This document shows positions 16,793 through 26,866 of a stretch of 64,000 bases of DNA, piece by piece. Location of the stretch: assembly GCF_014202295.1 (NCBI RefSeq), contig NZ_JACHGM010000002.1, positions 158,941-222,940 of the forward strand, in the 5' to 3' direction. The stretch's first letter is position 1. The number at the start of each line of letters is the position of its first letter. The translations under genes were made by a program, and so were the position numbers. The notes below the pieces were generated by a model. The model was given only the letters and a program-made list of their open reading frames with translations. It had not been told where the DNA came from and did not search any database. This stretch comes from Borreliella afzelii. GTDB taxonomy: Bacteria > Spirochaetota > Spirochaetia > Borreliales > Borreliaceae.

Positions 16793-19084
16793 TTTTTTAA
16801 AATTGTTATTTGATGCTAGTTTGACGCTAGGTCTAAATAAATAAATTAATAATGGAAGAAGAGTTAGCGATGCAAGAGATGTTGTTAGCATTGTAAAAGC
16901 AATTATTGCTCCAAGAGTGGATATTATTTGATAGGTTGAAAATGTTAAGGTTAAAAACCCTATTCCAACAGAAATAGAATTTGCGAATATTCCATTAAAT
17001 ACGCTGGGTATTGATTCAAGAAGTGCCTTTTTGTAGATTTGACTTTTTTGGTATTTTAAAATAAACGTATTGAAAAAATGAATTGAATAATCTACTCCGA
17101 CTCCCATGCTTACAGATGCAATTGTTGCTGTTGCGGGGTTTAAGGTTATTCCAAATAATCTCATTACAGCAAAGTTCAAAAATACTGACCATGCCACTGG
17201 GATTGCAATAATTATTCCGGTTTTTATAGATTTAAAGAAAAACATAAGTAATAGCGTTATTGATCCAAGAGTTGTTATAATGTTTATAATTTGCTCTTTT
17301 ACCATTGTTTTAGCTATTAAAACTTTGTCATATACTCCCGAGAAATGATATTTATTATTTTTCATATGTTCATTAATTGTTTTAATAGCATATTTTTCAA
17401 ATTTTTTTATTCCTTCGGTTGAGTTATCTTCAATTCTTACTATAATAGATATTAATGACCAATCATCATTAATATACATTTTTTTGTTGTCTTTAGTCCA
17501 CTCACTTTTATCTATCAAATTTATTAGTTTGTTTAGTATAATTTGGTTTTCGGGCAGTTTATACTCTAGCGGTGATTCTTTTTTAATTTTAAAATTTGTA
17601 AATTTTAAAATTCCATTAATAGAGCTTGATTGAGTTTTTGCAGAAAATGCATCAAGCTTATTTGTAATTAAATCTAAGATTCTCATTGCTTTAGCATTTT
17701 TAAATTCTCCGGGGGTGCCTTCAATTTCTATTTTGAAAATTGATATTCCCCCCATTTCTTTTTGCATTAGGTTTAATGTTTTTTTCACATCGGTGCTTTT
17801 TTTAAAGTAATCTTTTTCATCAAAATTGATTTCGATTCTTAAAAGACCCGCAATAGAAATTCCCAGTATAATGACGACTATTATAGAGGATGTATATTTT
17901 CTTTTTAGAATAGATTTTGTTATTTGTGTATTTAGCTTGGCAAGTCTTTCAAGGAAAAATATTTTATGTGATTTATTTTCTTTTTGTTTTTCAAGAGACT
18001 TTTTTTTTGTAAATGGGATTAATGTTATTATTCCGGGTAAAACGGTTAATGAGATTGTCATTGAGATAATTACTCCAATTGACATGAAAATACCCATTGT
18101 TTTGTAAGCATTAATTGAAGAGGTTGTAAGAGATAGGAATCCAAATGCAGTTGTAAGAGATGTTAGCAGGATGGGTTTTTTAAGTTTTTTAAGTGTTGTT
18201 TTTATTGATTCTGTTGATAGTTGTTCTTTTTTTATTAATTTAAATATTCCATTTATTATGTGTACAGCATTAGCGCATCCGATTGAAATAAGTAAAACAA
18301 TCATTGAAGTTTCTGGTACTGTAATGGGAGATTGTACAAGTCCTTTAATTCCAAAAGTCCAAATTAATGATAATAATGCAATAAAAATAGGAATTAATGC
18401 ACCAATTAGATTTTTTATAATAAGATAAAGTGAAATTATTACAACAAAAGTAGCAAGAGGTCCTAAGATCTTGAAGTCTTCAACCATGTAGTTTAAGATT
18501 TTTTCTCTTACTATTAGATCTCCTGTAAGATATAGCTTTAGATCTTCTGTCTCATATTTTTTAATTGTTTTTTCCATTGCATCAAGTTCGGTTTTTAAAT
18601 TTCTACTGAAGTTGATTTTGTCACTTTCTGATGGGATTATTATAAAGTATATTAAATTTTCTGAGTTGCCTAAGAATGTATTTTTTACGAATGGAGTTGA
18701 CTTTATTTTATTTTTTATTTCTTCTATGTCTTTATCTGTGTAGTTTTCTTTTTTAAATTGTGGAAAATAAGAAAATATGCTTGTAACGGCATTTGGAGAT
18801 ACTTTCAAAATTTTAGTTATTTCATTGATTACACTGTTTATTATTTCAAAATTTTTTTTATTGAAAATATTTTTTTTATCTTGAAATATTACTATTGTAG
18901 ATAAAAGTGAATTACTTTTGTCAATGTCTATTAAGCTTTCAGTTTCTTTGGTCTTGGGGATAAGTTTTAAGATGTTCGCATCGAATTTAAGATTTTTTAA
19001 AAAAAATCCTAAAAAAATAGTAATTAATATAAATATTGTGAATATAATTCCTTTATATCTAATGGTTAGACTTTCAAAGTCCAT
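16781..19084 (-). CDS. RND/MMPL-family transporter
   Basis: A 767-residue membrane protein built of two similar halves, each with one membrane helix, a large periplasmic loop and a block of about five helices: helices near 10-30 and 205-365, then about 398-420 and 600-755. Such two-lobed RND proteins of the MMPL/SSD type export lipids or hydrophobic molecules using the proton gradient. The GxxxDY-type motif is visible in SMGVGVDYSIHFF of the second half. The matching position in the first half reads SIGCANAVHII and lacks the aspartate. Substrate unknown. It follows leuS by 14 bp. Matches BB0252. Confidence 0.8.
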   Translation of the reverse strand: MDFESLTIRYKGIIFTIFILITIFLGFFLKNLKFDANILKLIPKTKETESLIDIDKSNSLLSTIVIFQDKKNIFNKKNFEIINSVINEITKILKVSPNAVTSIFSYFPQFKKENYTDKDIEEIKNKIKSTPFVKNTFLGNSENLIYFIIIPSESDKINFSRNLKTELDAMEKTIKKYETEDLKLYLTGDLIVREKILNYMVEDFKILGPLATFVVIISLYLIIKNLIGALIPIFIALLSLIWTFGIKGLVQSPITVPETSMIVLLISIGCANAVHIINGIFKLIKKEQLSTESIKTTLKKLKKPILLTSLTTAFGFLSLTTSSINAYKTMGIFMSIGVIISMTISLTVLPGIITLIPFTKKKSLEKQKENKSHKIFFLERLAKLNTQITKSILKRKYTSSIIVVIILGISIAGLLRIEINFDEKDYFKKSTDVKKTLNLMQKEMGGISIFKIEIEGTPGEFKNAKAMRILDLITNKLDAFSAKTQSSSINGILKFTNFKIKKESPLEYKLPENQIILNKLINLIDKSEWTKDNKKMYINDDWSLISIIVRIEDNSTEGIKKFEKYAIKTINEHMKNNKYHFSGVYDKVLIAKTMVKEQIINIITTLGSITLLLMFFFKSIKTGIIIAIPVAWSVFLNFAVMRLFGITLNPATATIASVSMGVGVDYSIHFFNTFILKYQKSQIYKKALLESIPSVFNGIFANSISVGIGFLTLTFSTYQIISTLGAIIAFTMLTTSLASLTLLPLLIYLFRPSVKLASNNNFKKLKQ

Positions 19085-19098
19085 ATCATGCCTCTTTT

Positions 19099-21621
19099 TT
19101 ACTTTATCACTATGTTTACAAGCTTGTTTTTAATTACAATTATTTTTACTATTTTTTTATTGAATAAGTTTGATTTTATTTTGCTATTTTCCATTGCTAT
19201 TTCTTTTAGCTCTTCTTCATCTGTCTCTTTGTTTAGTAAAATTTTGTCTTTTATTTTTCCATTTATTTGCAAGACAATTTCTTTTGTCTCTTTAATAATA
19301 AGGGTTTCATCGAATTTTGGCCATTTTGAATTTTTGAATAAACTAGGAGTTTCTCCAATATACTCCCACAGTTCTTCTGCTAAATGGGGTGCATACGGGG
19401 ATAAAATAATGATAAATGGTTTAAATATATTCAAATAATTTTTTTCATACTTTGAAAGTTCATTTATAAATATCATCATGGCAGAGATTGCTGTGTTGAA
19501 ATTTAGTTTTTCTGTGTCTTCTGTGACTTTTTTTATTACTTTGTGTAGTTGAGACATTATTTCCTTTGGGGGATTGTCTTTTGATAGTTCTTTTTCTCTT
19601 AAGTTCCAAATTTTGTTTAAAAATCGAAAAACACCAATAATGCCTTTAGTGTTCCAAGGTTTAGAATCTGTTAATGGTCCCATAAACATTTCATAAATCC
19701 TTATTGAATCTGCTCCAAATTCCTTAATAATGTCGTCTGGGTTTATTACGTTTTTTAAAGACTTTGACATTTTGGCAATTACTTGGGTTACTTCTTTATT
19801 ATCCTTTTTGTCAAAAAATTTATTGTCTTTTTCTATAACTTGGTCGTTAGGTATTAAAACCCCATTTTCTTTTTGATAAGAAAATGCCGTTATTATGCCT
19901 TGATTTATTAGCTTTTTAAAAGGTTCTTTGGTATTTACATGTCCTAGATCATAAAGAACTTTGTGCCAAAACCTTGAGTAAAGTAGGTGTAATACTGTAT
20001 GTTCAGCTCCACCTATGTATAGGTCAACTGGCATCCAATATTCAATTTTTTTATGATTTGCAAACTCTTTTGAGTTTTTAGGGTCAAGGTATCTCAAATA
20101 ATACCAACAAGAGCCTGCCCATTGAGGCATTGTGTTTGTTTCCCTTGTAAAATCTGTATCTTTTACGTTTACCCAATCTTTAATCCTTGATAAAGGAGAT
20201 TCTCCTGTTCCGGAAGGTTTATAGTTTGCAGTTTCTGGAAGCTTTAAGGGAAGATCGTTTTTTTCTAAAGGTATTGCATTTCCAAGCTTATCAAATAAAA
20301 TAGGTATAGGTTCTCCCCAATATCTTTGTCTTGAAAAAACCCAATCTCTAAGTTTGTAGGTAACCGTTTCTTTCCCCTTTTTGTTTTTAGTAAGCCATTT
20401 GATTACTTTATCTTTTACTTCAGAATTTTTAAGATTATTAAATTCATCAGGAGAATTTATTGAAATTCCATCATTAATAAATGCTTTTTCTAGTATTTCA
20501 TTTTTTCCTGATTTTGATATCACAGGTAAAATTTTTAATTTATACTTTTTAGCAAATTGAAAGTCCCTCTCATCATGTGCTGGAACACCCATTACAGCTC
20601 CACTTCCATAAGTTCCTAGTACATAGCTTCCAACCCAAATTGGAATTTTTACATTTGTTATTGGGTGAAATGCATAAGAGCCTGTAAAAACCCCCGATTT
20701 ATCTTTTTCAAGAGAGGTCCTTTTAAGATCGCTTTTGAGTTCTTCTTGCTTTATATATTTCAAGACATTGCTTTTAAAGTTATCTTTTGTTATTTTTTCT
20801 ACTAGTTTATTTTCTGGTGCGATTACTAAATATGTGATACCAAAGATTGTGTCTGGCCTTGTTGTAAAAACTTTAATTTTATCATTGTACCCTTCAATTT
20901 CAAAGTCGATTTCAACACCAGTTGATTTGCCAATCCAATTTCGTTGCATTTCTTTTACAGATTCAGGCCATTCTAATTCTTCAAGATCGTTTAACAATCT
21001 TTCAGCATACTTTGTAATTTTTAAAACCCACTGTCTTAAATATTTTTTTTCGACGTTGTGAAATCCTCTCTCAGATTTTGGTCCGTTTGGAGTTTGAATA
21101 ATTTCTTCATTTGCTAATACTGTTCCAAGTTCAGGACAGTACCATACGGGCATTTCTTTTGCATAAGCTAGTCCTTTTTTATATAATTGCAAGAAAATCC
21201 ACTGTGTCCATTTATAGTAATTTTCGTCATGGGTTCTAATTTCCCTATCCCAATCATAGGCAAAGCCCAAAGCTTTTATTTGTTTTTTAAATTTATTAAT
21301 ATTTTCTTCAGTACTTTTTTTAGGATGAGTCCCTGTTTGTATTGCATAATTTTCAGCAGGAAGCCCAAAACTATCAAATCCTATTGGGTGAAGTACATGA
21401 AATCCATTTAAAATCTTGTATCTTGCAAATATATCAGTAGCTGTATATCCTTCTGGATGGCCAACATGGAGCCCGTTGGCAGAAGGATAGGGGAACATGT
21501 CAAGTATGTATAATCTTTTTTCTTTAGGAATGTTTGGATCTTCTATTACTTTATATGTTTTGTTATTATCCCAAAATTCTTGCCATTTTTTTTCAATTTT
21601 TATGAATTCGTATTTAGACAT
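19099..21621 (-). CDS. leuS: Leucyl-tRNA synthetase
   Basis: Class I synthetase charging tRNA-Leu. The HIGH signature appears as PYPSANGLHVGHPEG (about 43-57) and the KMSKS loop as AKMSKSLKN near 617. The CP1 editing domain (about 225-415) includes the threonine-rich TTRPDTIFG and GVPAHDERD motifs. At 840 residues it is a full-length bacterial enzyme. SD GAGGAG lies ahead of the ATG. A tRNA-Leu gene sits 90 bp upstream on the same strand, so enzyme and substrate RNA may share a transcript. Matches BB0251. Confidence 0.96.
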   Translation of the reverse strand: MSKYEFIKIEKKWQEFWDNNKTYKVIEDPNIPKEKRLYILDMFPYPSANGLHVGHPEGYTATDIFARYKILNGFHVLHPIGFDSFGLPAENYAIQTGTHPKKSTEENINKFKKQIKALGFAYDWDREIRTHDENYYKWTQWIFLQLYKKGLAYAKEMPVWYCPELGTVLANEEIIQTPNGPKSERGFHNVEKKYLRQWVLKITKYAERLLNDLEELEWPESVKEMQRNWIGKSTGVEIDFEIEGYNDKIKVFTTRPDTIFGITYLVIAPENKLVEKITKDNFKSNVLKYIKQEELKSDLKRTSLEKDKSGVFTGSYAFHPITNVKIPIWVGSYVLGTYGSGAVMGVPAHDERDFQFAKKYKLKILPVISKSGKNEILEKAFINDGISINSPDEFNNLKNSEVKDKVIKWLTKNKKGKETVTYKLRDWVFSRQRYWGEPIPILFDKLGNAIPLEKNDLPLKLPETANYKPSGTGESPLSRIKDWVNVKDTDFTRETNTMPQWAGSCWYYLRYLDPKNSKEFANHKKIEYWMPVDLYIGGAEHTVLHLLYSRFWHKVLYDLGHVNTKEPFKKLINQGIITAFSYQKENGVLIPNDQVIEKDNKFFDKKDNKEVTQVIAKMSKSLKNVINPDDIIKEFGADSIRIYEMFMGPLTDSKPWNTKGIIGVFRFLNKIWNLREKELSKDNPPKEIMSQLHKVIKKVTEDTEKLNFNTAISAMMIFINELSKYEKNYLNIFKPFIIILSPYAPHLAEELWEYIGETPSLFKNSKWPKFDETLIIKETKEIVLQINGKIKDKILLNKETDEEELKEIAMENSKIKSNLFNKKIVKIIVIKNKLVNIVIK

Positions 21622-21711
21622 TTCTCCTCTTGAAAATTAATTTACAATTTATTCTTTAACAACCTTTTAGATCACACTTTTATTAATTTAATAAGCCATT
21701 AGCAATTTTAA

Positions 21712-21796
21712 TGCTGTGAACTGGACTTGAACCAGCATGGGCTTATCGCCCACTAGCCCCTCAAGCTAGCGTGTCTACCACTTCCACCACCACAGC
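21712..21796 (-). tRNA. tRNA-Leu (anticodon GAG)
   Basis: An 85-nt class II tRNA on the minus strand. The acceptor stem GCTGTGG pairs with TCACAGC, with discriminator A. Anticodon stem CTAGC/GCTAG closes the loop TTGAGGG with anticodon GAG, reading CUU/CUC. A long variable arm TGGGC-GATAA-GCCCA is present, and the T loop holds GGTTCAAGTCC. CCA is not encoded, so it must be added. It sits between dedA (20 bp upstream) and leuS (90 bp downstream), all in one direction. Confidence 0.95.
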
Positions 21797-21816
21797 ATTA
21801 CTAACCATTATATTTT

Positions 21817-22431
21817 TTATTTTAAATTTTTGTCAACTTTTTTATTTTTTTTAATTACGTAGATTATTATTGTTGTTGCTATTACGGTAATAAATATTGC
21901 AAATATAATTATTTTTATTTTTGAAAATATTATTTCAAATGATTGTCCTAGTTTAAAACTTAGAGTAAAATAAACTATTATTGAGAGCAAAGTTGCAAAA
22001 AAGTCAGAAACAATAAATAGATTGGATTTCATGTTTCCCATTCCTGCTGATATAAATATTGCGTTTCTAACTCCAAAGGGGACGAACCTCCCTATAAATA
22101 AAGTTAATACTCCGTATTGACCATAATAGTAATTTATTTTATCAAGTAATGTGCTGTCTTTTTTATTTTTAAATAATTTATTCCCCATTAATTTTCCAAT
22201 GTAAAAGGATATTATATCTCCAAGATAGGCTCCCCAAAAAATTCCCAAAAATATTAATAGAGTATATTCATTTTTTCGACTAGCCAAAATTCCACCCATT
22301 AGTACTATTGCATCTTCGGAAATAGGGACATTAAGTCCTGCTAAAATAAGCAAAGAAAAAAATACTATTGGGGAATAAGCTATGTTTGAATCGATGTATT
22401 CTATTATTGCGGTTATATTCATTGTTGTCAT
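21817..22431 (-). CDS. dedA: DedA-family membrane protein
   Basis: A 204-residue inner-membrane protein of the DedA (SNARE-associated/VTT) family, now linked to flipping of lipid carriers across the membrane. Recognised by the N-terminal GLNVPISEDAIVLMGG, the FWGAYLGDIISFYIGK segment and FIGRFVPFGVRNAIFISAG, which contains the conserved arginines (GRFxPxxR). About five hydrophobic segments. Its start overlaps the pcs stop by 4 bp (ATGA), so translation is coupled. Matches BB0250, reported to be the only dedA of B. burgdorferi and essential. Confidence 0.92.
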   Translation of the reverse strand: MTTMNITAIIEYIDSNIAYSPIVFFSLLILAGLNVPISEDAIVLMGGILASRKNEYTLLIFLGIFWGAYLGDIISFYIGKLMGNKLFKNKKDSTLLDKINYYYGQYGVLTLFIGRFVPFGVRNAIFISAGMGNMKSNLFIVSDFFATLLSIIVYFTLSFKLGQSFEIIFSKIKIIIFAIFITVIATTIIIYVIKKNKKVDKNLK

Positions 22432-23132
22432 CTATTTCTTGTTTTATAGGTTAAATATATGCTTGCTAAAGTTAAATATGCAAAGTAAAGAATGAGAACG
22501 GTTTTTGCTATTTTTAATGCTTCTGCAGATAACTCTGAGAATATTGATATAACAAATATTAGGCAACTTATTATCGTTAATGGTATGGTGATTTTCCTTA
22601 ATTCTTTAGTTTTTGATGGGTAAATAAATTTTATTGGGATAAAGCTTGTAATAATGCATATTGACATCATAATAAGATTTGTTGTTTGCTCTATTTTAAA
22701 GATTATGTTTAATATTACAAAGATATTCCATAGAGAAGGAAATCCTCTAAAGTAGTTATCATTTGTTTTTGCATCTGTTCTTGAGAATTGGTATGCTGAT
22801 GAGAATAGAATTCCAATTGCAATGCCAACTTTATATCTTTCTTCAATGAATTCTCCTAAATAAAAAAATATAACGGGTATGAATGTATAGTTTATGTAGT
22901 CTGTAATGTTGTCAAGTAGAGTGCCATCAATTTCAGGTATTAATTCTTTTACCCTAAGCTTTCTTGCCATAGTTCCATCAATTCCGTCTATTATGAGTCC
23001 TATTACTATTAACTTTAAAAGAAGAGAATAATCACCATTTATAATTGAAATTATTGAGTAAAGTCCCACAATCAAGCCAGATGCTGTAAAAACATGTACA
23101 AGCCAAGCTAAAATCAAATTTATATTTTTCAC
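22428..23132 (-). CDS. pcs: Phosphatidylcholine synthase
   Basis: Membrane enzyme of the CDP-alcohol phosphatidyltransferase family that joins CDP-diacylglycerol to choline to make phosphatidylcholine, a major Borrelia phospholipid. The metal-binding signature DGx2ARx(n)Gx3Dx3D is visible as DGTMAR followed by GTLLDNITD (about residues 53-80). Six to eight hydrophobic helices in 234 residues. Start codon is GTG (23130-23132) behind AGGAG. Coupled to dedA by a 4-bp overlap. Choline must be taken from the host. Matches BB0249. Confidence 0.9.
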   Translation of the reverse strand: MKNINLILAWLVHVFTASGLIVGLYSIISIINGDYSLLLKLIVIGLIIDGIDGTMARKLRVKELIPEIDGTLLDNITDYINYTFIPVIFFYLGEFIEERYKVGIAIGILFSSAYQFSRTDAKTNDNYFRGFPSLWNIFVILNIIFKIEQTTNLIMMSICIITSFIPIKFIYPSKTKELRKITIPLTIISCLIFVISIFSELSAEALKIAKTVLILYFAYLTLASIYLTYKTRNR

Positions 23133-23145
23133 AGTAAATCTCCTT

Positions 23146-24918
23146 TTATTGGAATATTTTCTTTATCTCTTCAAGTCTACATTTGAAAATGTTTATAGTG
23201 TTTTCTATTGTTGCTTTTTTTGTTAAATCTACCCCGGTAATATTTAAGGAATCTAATGGATATTTAGAACCACCTGTTTTTAAAAATTTTATATAATTTG
23301 CTACGGCATCTTTTTTATTTTCTTTAATGTCTTTGTATATTGATAGAGCGGCTGCAATGCCTGTAGCATACTGGTACACATAAAAGGGTGAATAAAAGTG
23401 AGGAATCCTAAGGCATTCAAGGGGACTTAATTCATCAAATTTTAGACTAGGGCCAAAGTATTTTTTTAGCAAATTCATATAAGTTTCTGTTAGTGTTTCT
23501 TTTACTATAGGTTCTTCTTTGCTAATCATTTCATGAATAATATACTCAAATTCAGCAAACATTGTTTGTCGGAAGAATGTTGAAATCATATCGTCAATTT
23601 GTGTTAGTTTTATATATTTAATTTTTTTAGTATCAGTTTCGTTTTTAAGTAAAAATTCTGCTAATATTTGCTCATTAATTATTGATGCTATTTCTGCTTC
23701 AAAAATAGAATAATTATAGTGCGGAAATGGATTGTTTTTTATGCTAAAGTAAGAGTGCATTGAATGTCCTGCTTCGTGTGCAAGCGTAAACATATCTCTT
23801 ATTGATTCTTCTTTGTAATTAAGGAGTATATAAGGTTTTCCGTTGTATGATCCAGCGCTAAAGGCTCCGGATCTTTTTCCAGTATTCTCGTATTTATCAA
23901 CCCATCTTTCTTTTAAAAGACCGTTTCTTAAGATTTCTGTATATTCATTTCCCAATATTTCTAAAGATTTTAATATTTTTTCACAAGCTTCTTCAAATGA
24001 ATTTTTGAATGTTATTCCTTTTGTTAATGGTACGTAAACATCGTAGTGATATAGATATTCTTGGTTTAAAACTTTTTTTCTAAAGTCATAATAGTCATTA
24101 AGCGCAGATAAATTTTCATTGACAGTTTCGATTAAATTTGTATAGACTTTTTTATCAATGTTATTTGAGAAGAGTTGCATTGAAAAAGTATTTTTGAATT
24201 TTCTTGTCTTTGCAATGAAGTGATTTTTTTTAAAGTCTGAAATAATAAGATTGGCAAGTGTATTCTCATTGTTTTTGTATTTTTGATAAAATTTCAAAAA
24301 AGCTTCTTTTCGTATTTTTTGATCTTCGTTTTGTAAAAATAGCGTATAAGTGGAATTGGTTAAAGGGCGTCCATTAATTTCTCCGAATTCCATATCAGCA
24401 TTTGTTAATGCTGAGAATATGCTTTGATAAGATGAGTAAAGAGGGGTGTAGTTTGCAAGTATTTCCTCTTCTTGTTCGCTTAAAATATGGTTTTTTTCTC
24501 TTAGTATTTTTTCAATTGCAATTTTTTTTTCCTTAAGCTCGGGTGCATTTATCCAAGCTTGAATTTTTTTTGCATCTGTTTTTAGTATTTTGGGCATTAA
24601 GAATGAGGTAGTATTAGATACCTTTGTAGCTATATTAACACATGTAGAATATATTTTATTTGAATCCTTGTTGGTTACATCTGTTTCTAATTGAAGCATT
24701 GCATAGTAGGAGACCTTTTCTAAATCTTCCATAATTTCATAATATTTGTTTAAAGTTTCTTTAAATAAATCAAAATTTAATTCCAACTTTTCATATTTTT
24801 TAAATTCTTTGGTTTTAATTTCAATAGCATTGATTGCTTTTGTATATTCTTCTACATTTGCGAATAGAAAGGATAAATCCCATTTATCATTCTCGTTGAT
24901 TTCATTTCTATTTGTCAC
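23146..24918 (-). CDS. pepF: Oligoendopeptidase F (M3 metallopeptidase)
   Basis: Cytoplasmic zinc peptidase that degrades short peptides. The 590-residue protein carries the zinc motif HEAGH in TLAHEAGHSMHSYFS near residue 380, with the third ligand glutamate in IFEAEIASIINE about 25 residues on. The rest is helical as in the M3B family, with PepF-typical end LNITGVDLTKKATIENTI. Start codon GTG (24916-24918) follows a strong GAGGAG. First gene of a minus-strand run pepF, pcs, dedA, tRNA-Leu, leuS, RND. Important for an organism that depends on imported peptides. Matches BB0248. Confidence 0.94.
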   Translation of the reverse strand: MTNRNEINENDKWDLSFLFANVEEYTKAINAIEIKTKEFKKYEKLELNFDLFKETLNKYYEIMEDLEKVSYYAMLQLETDVTNKDSNKIYSTCVNIATKVSNTTSFLMPKILKTDAKKIQAWINAPELKEKKIAIEKILREKNHILSEQEEEILANYTPLYSSYQSIFSALTNADMEFGEINGRPLTNSTYTLFLQNEDQKIRKEAFLKFYQKYKNNENTLANLIISDFKKNHFIAKTRKFKNTFSMQLFSNNIDKKVYTNLIETVNENLSALNDYYDFRKKVLNQEYLYHYDVYVPLTKGITFKNSFEEACEKILKSLEILGNEYTEILRNGLLKERWVDKYENTGKRSGAFSAGSYNGKPYILLNYKEESIRDMFTLAHEAGHSMHSYFSIKNNPFPHYNYSIFEAEIASIINEQILAEFLLKNETDTKKIKYIKLTQIDDMISTFFRQTMFAEFEYIIHEMISKEEPIVKETLTETYMNLLKKYFGPSLKFDELSPLECLRIPHFYSPFYVYQYATGIAAALSIYKDIKENKKDAVANYIKFLKTGGSKYPLDSLNITGVDLTKKATIENTINIFKCRLEEIKKIFQ

Positions 24919-25037
24919 TAAAATCTCCTCTTCCTTTTTTTATTCTTTGGAAAGAAATAATACATTGAAATTTTATAAACATTGTGCTTTTTATTTTACA
25001 ATAAAGTCTAAACTTTATACATAAAAAGCCTTTAAGT

Positions 25038-25643
25038 TTAACTGTTGAATAAAGATTCTAATAAAAATTTTTTAAATTTTGAAAATGCTATTCCTCGATG
25101 AGATATTTTGTTTTTTTCTTCAAGCGTTAGATCGCTAAGCTTTTTATTATTTTTAGTTAAAAATATTGAATCATAACCAAATCCATGGTTTTTATCAGCA
25201 TTTAAACTTAAGGCAATTTTCCCCTTAATAATTCCTTCAAAATTTGATATTTGTCTATTTTTTGATATATAACTTATGTTGCATATAAAATATGCATGTC
25301 TATTTTTTTCATTTTTCATTAAGTCTAAGATAAGTTGATTTTTTTCATTAGTGCTTAATTTTTTACATAGCTTGTAGGTGTCATATCTTTTAGAGTAAAT
25401 TCCAGGCTCCAAGTTTAGTGCCTCAATGCATAGTCCAGAATCTTCTCCAAAGACATTTTGATTTTTATTTAAGATTTCAAACAGTGCTTTTGCTTTAAGT
25501 AAAGAGTTTTCTTTAAATGTTTTTCCTGTTTCTTTTATGTTAAAATTTTGAGGGACTATTAAGTTTAAATTAGGTATATCTAATATATTTTTTACTTCAT
25601 TTATTTTATTTTCATTTGTTGTTGCAAAAAATAGTGTTTTCAT
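25038..25643 (-). CDS. rdgB: dITP/XTP pyrophosphatase
   Basis: House-cleaning nucleotidase of the Ham1/RdgB family that hydrolyses dITP and XTP to monophosphates and so keeps deaminated purines out of DNA and RNA. 201 residues, with the family motifs [13 protein letters not shown] at the N-terminus, [22 protein letters not shown] (about 65-86), GFGYDSIF and KISHRGIAF at the C-terminus. No clear Shine-Dalgarno precedes the ATG. Divergent from the M23 gene at 25841 across a 197-bp gap. Matches BB0247. Confidence 0.93.
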   Translation of the reverse strand: MKTLFFATTNENKINEVKNILDIPNLNLIVPQNFNIKETGKTFKENSLLKAKALFEILNKNQNVFGEDSGLCIEALNLEPGIYSKRYDTYKLCKKLSTNEKNQLILDLMKNEKNRHAYFICNISYISKNRQISNFEGIIKGKIALSLNADKNHGFGYDSIFLTKNNKKLSDLTLEEKNKISHRGIAFSKFKKFLLESLFNS

Positions 25644-25840
25644 TTATATAATAATAAAGTATTTGTGAGTTTAATTATACAATCATATTAATTTTAAGTA
25701 TTATTTTCTTTAATTGTGTGTGTGTTTATTAAATATTTTTATACCAGGTTTTTATCGAAAAATTTGGATTTTTGTCTAAAGTGTTAAAATAAATTTTTAA
25801 TTTTTTTGTTTGAGCGTGGTAATTTTTAGTAAGGTTTGTT

Positions 25841-26866
25841 ATGAAAAAAAGAATTAAATTTAAAATTATTTCAGGGTTTAAGGGAATTTTCAAGTTTTTT
25901 TTAATTATTTGTAATTCTTTATTTGTAGCTCTTAAAGCCATACATTCTTTTTTTAAGCAAAATATTAGCTTTATGATTATTCCCCATGTTAAAGGGAATG
26001 TAAAAAATATTAAAATTTCTTTTTTGACTTTATTTTTCTTTTCTACTTTTTTTTTAGGCGGGTTTATAGGGTTTGTTTTGCTTGCTGTTAACTATGTTAC
26101 TCTCTCATCAATTGTAAAATCTACAGAGAAAAATTACTCTTTAGCAGAATCTGAGATTGAAGATTTTAGAAATACAGTTGTGGAAATTAATTCTGTTGCA
26201 AAAAATTTTTCCAAAATTTTAGATGAGCTTAAAACCTCTTTAAAAATTAATTCTAATAGTGTTGATTTAAATAAAAATAAACAAGATGGAGATCTTTCTG
26301 ATTTTATTGATTTGCAAATTTTAGAAGCTAATTCAATAAAAGAGCTTAGTGATCTTAAAAACATTAAAAGTAAAATAGAAAGTTCAATTCCTCCTCTTAA
26401 AAGCATAGTTAAGGTTTTGCACGCTCAAAATAAGCTTTTAAATGATATTCCATCTCTTTGGCCTCTTGCGGGTGGATCTGGAATTATTACTTTGCATTTT
26501 GGCCCTGCTATTGAGCCTTTTACTAGGCAGTGGTATATTCACAAAGGCATAGATCTTGGAGGGGTTAGAATTGGAACTCCTATTGTTGCAACTGCTGATG
26601 GGGAGGTTGTTAGGGCAAGTTATCAATCAGCAGGCTATGGTAATTTTGTTCAAATTAAGCATAAGTATGGGCTTGCGACTCTTTATGCGCATATGTCGCG
26701 CCTTAATACCTCTAAAGGGTCTTATGTTAAAAAGGGGCAGGTAATTGGATTTATGGGACAAACAGGTTATGCAACAGGTCCTCATGTTCATTATGAGGTT
26801 CGTGTAGGTTCTCAAGTTATTAATCCTGATATGTATTTAAATTTGGCAACAGGAGCTTCAAAATAG
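25841..26866 (+). CDS. Membrane-anchored M23/LytM endopeptidase (bactofilin partner)
   Basis: A 341-residue bitopic protein: basic cytoplasmic N-terminus, membrane helix at about 65-90, a helical coiled-coil-like periplasmic stalk (about 95-195) and an M23 domain with intact active-site motifs HKGIDLGG (about 233), LYAHMSRL and PHVHYEVRV (about 314). This layout is that of shape-determining LytM factors. Its stop is followed at once by the bactofilin ATG, a pairing seen in many bacteria where bactofilin polymers localise the peptidase. Matches BB0246. Confidence 0.9.
   Translation: MKKRIKFKIISGFKGIFKFFLIICNSLFVALKAIHSFFKQNISFMIIPHVKGNVKNIKISFLTLFFFSTFFLGGFIGFVLLAVNYVTLSSIVKSTEKNYSLAESEIEDFRNTVVEINSVAKNFSKILDELKTSLKINSNSVDLNKNKQDGDLSDFIDLQILEANSIKELSDLKNIKSKIESSIPPLKSIVKVLHAQNKLLNDIPSLWPLAGGSGIITLHFGPAIEPFTRQWYIHKGIDLGGVRIGTPIVATADGEVVRASYQSAGYGNFVQIKHKYGLATLYAHMSRLNTSKGSYVKKGQVIGFMGQTGYATGPHVHYEVRVGSQVINPDMYLNLATGASK

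Noticed and set aside
25708..25722. Short GT run in the rdgB/M23 gap as a possible phase-variable tract
   Set aside because: Only about four to five repeats, and not in a clear promoter spacer or coding region.
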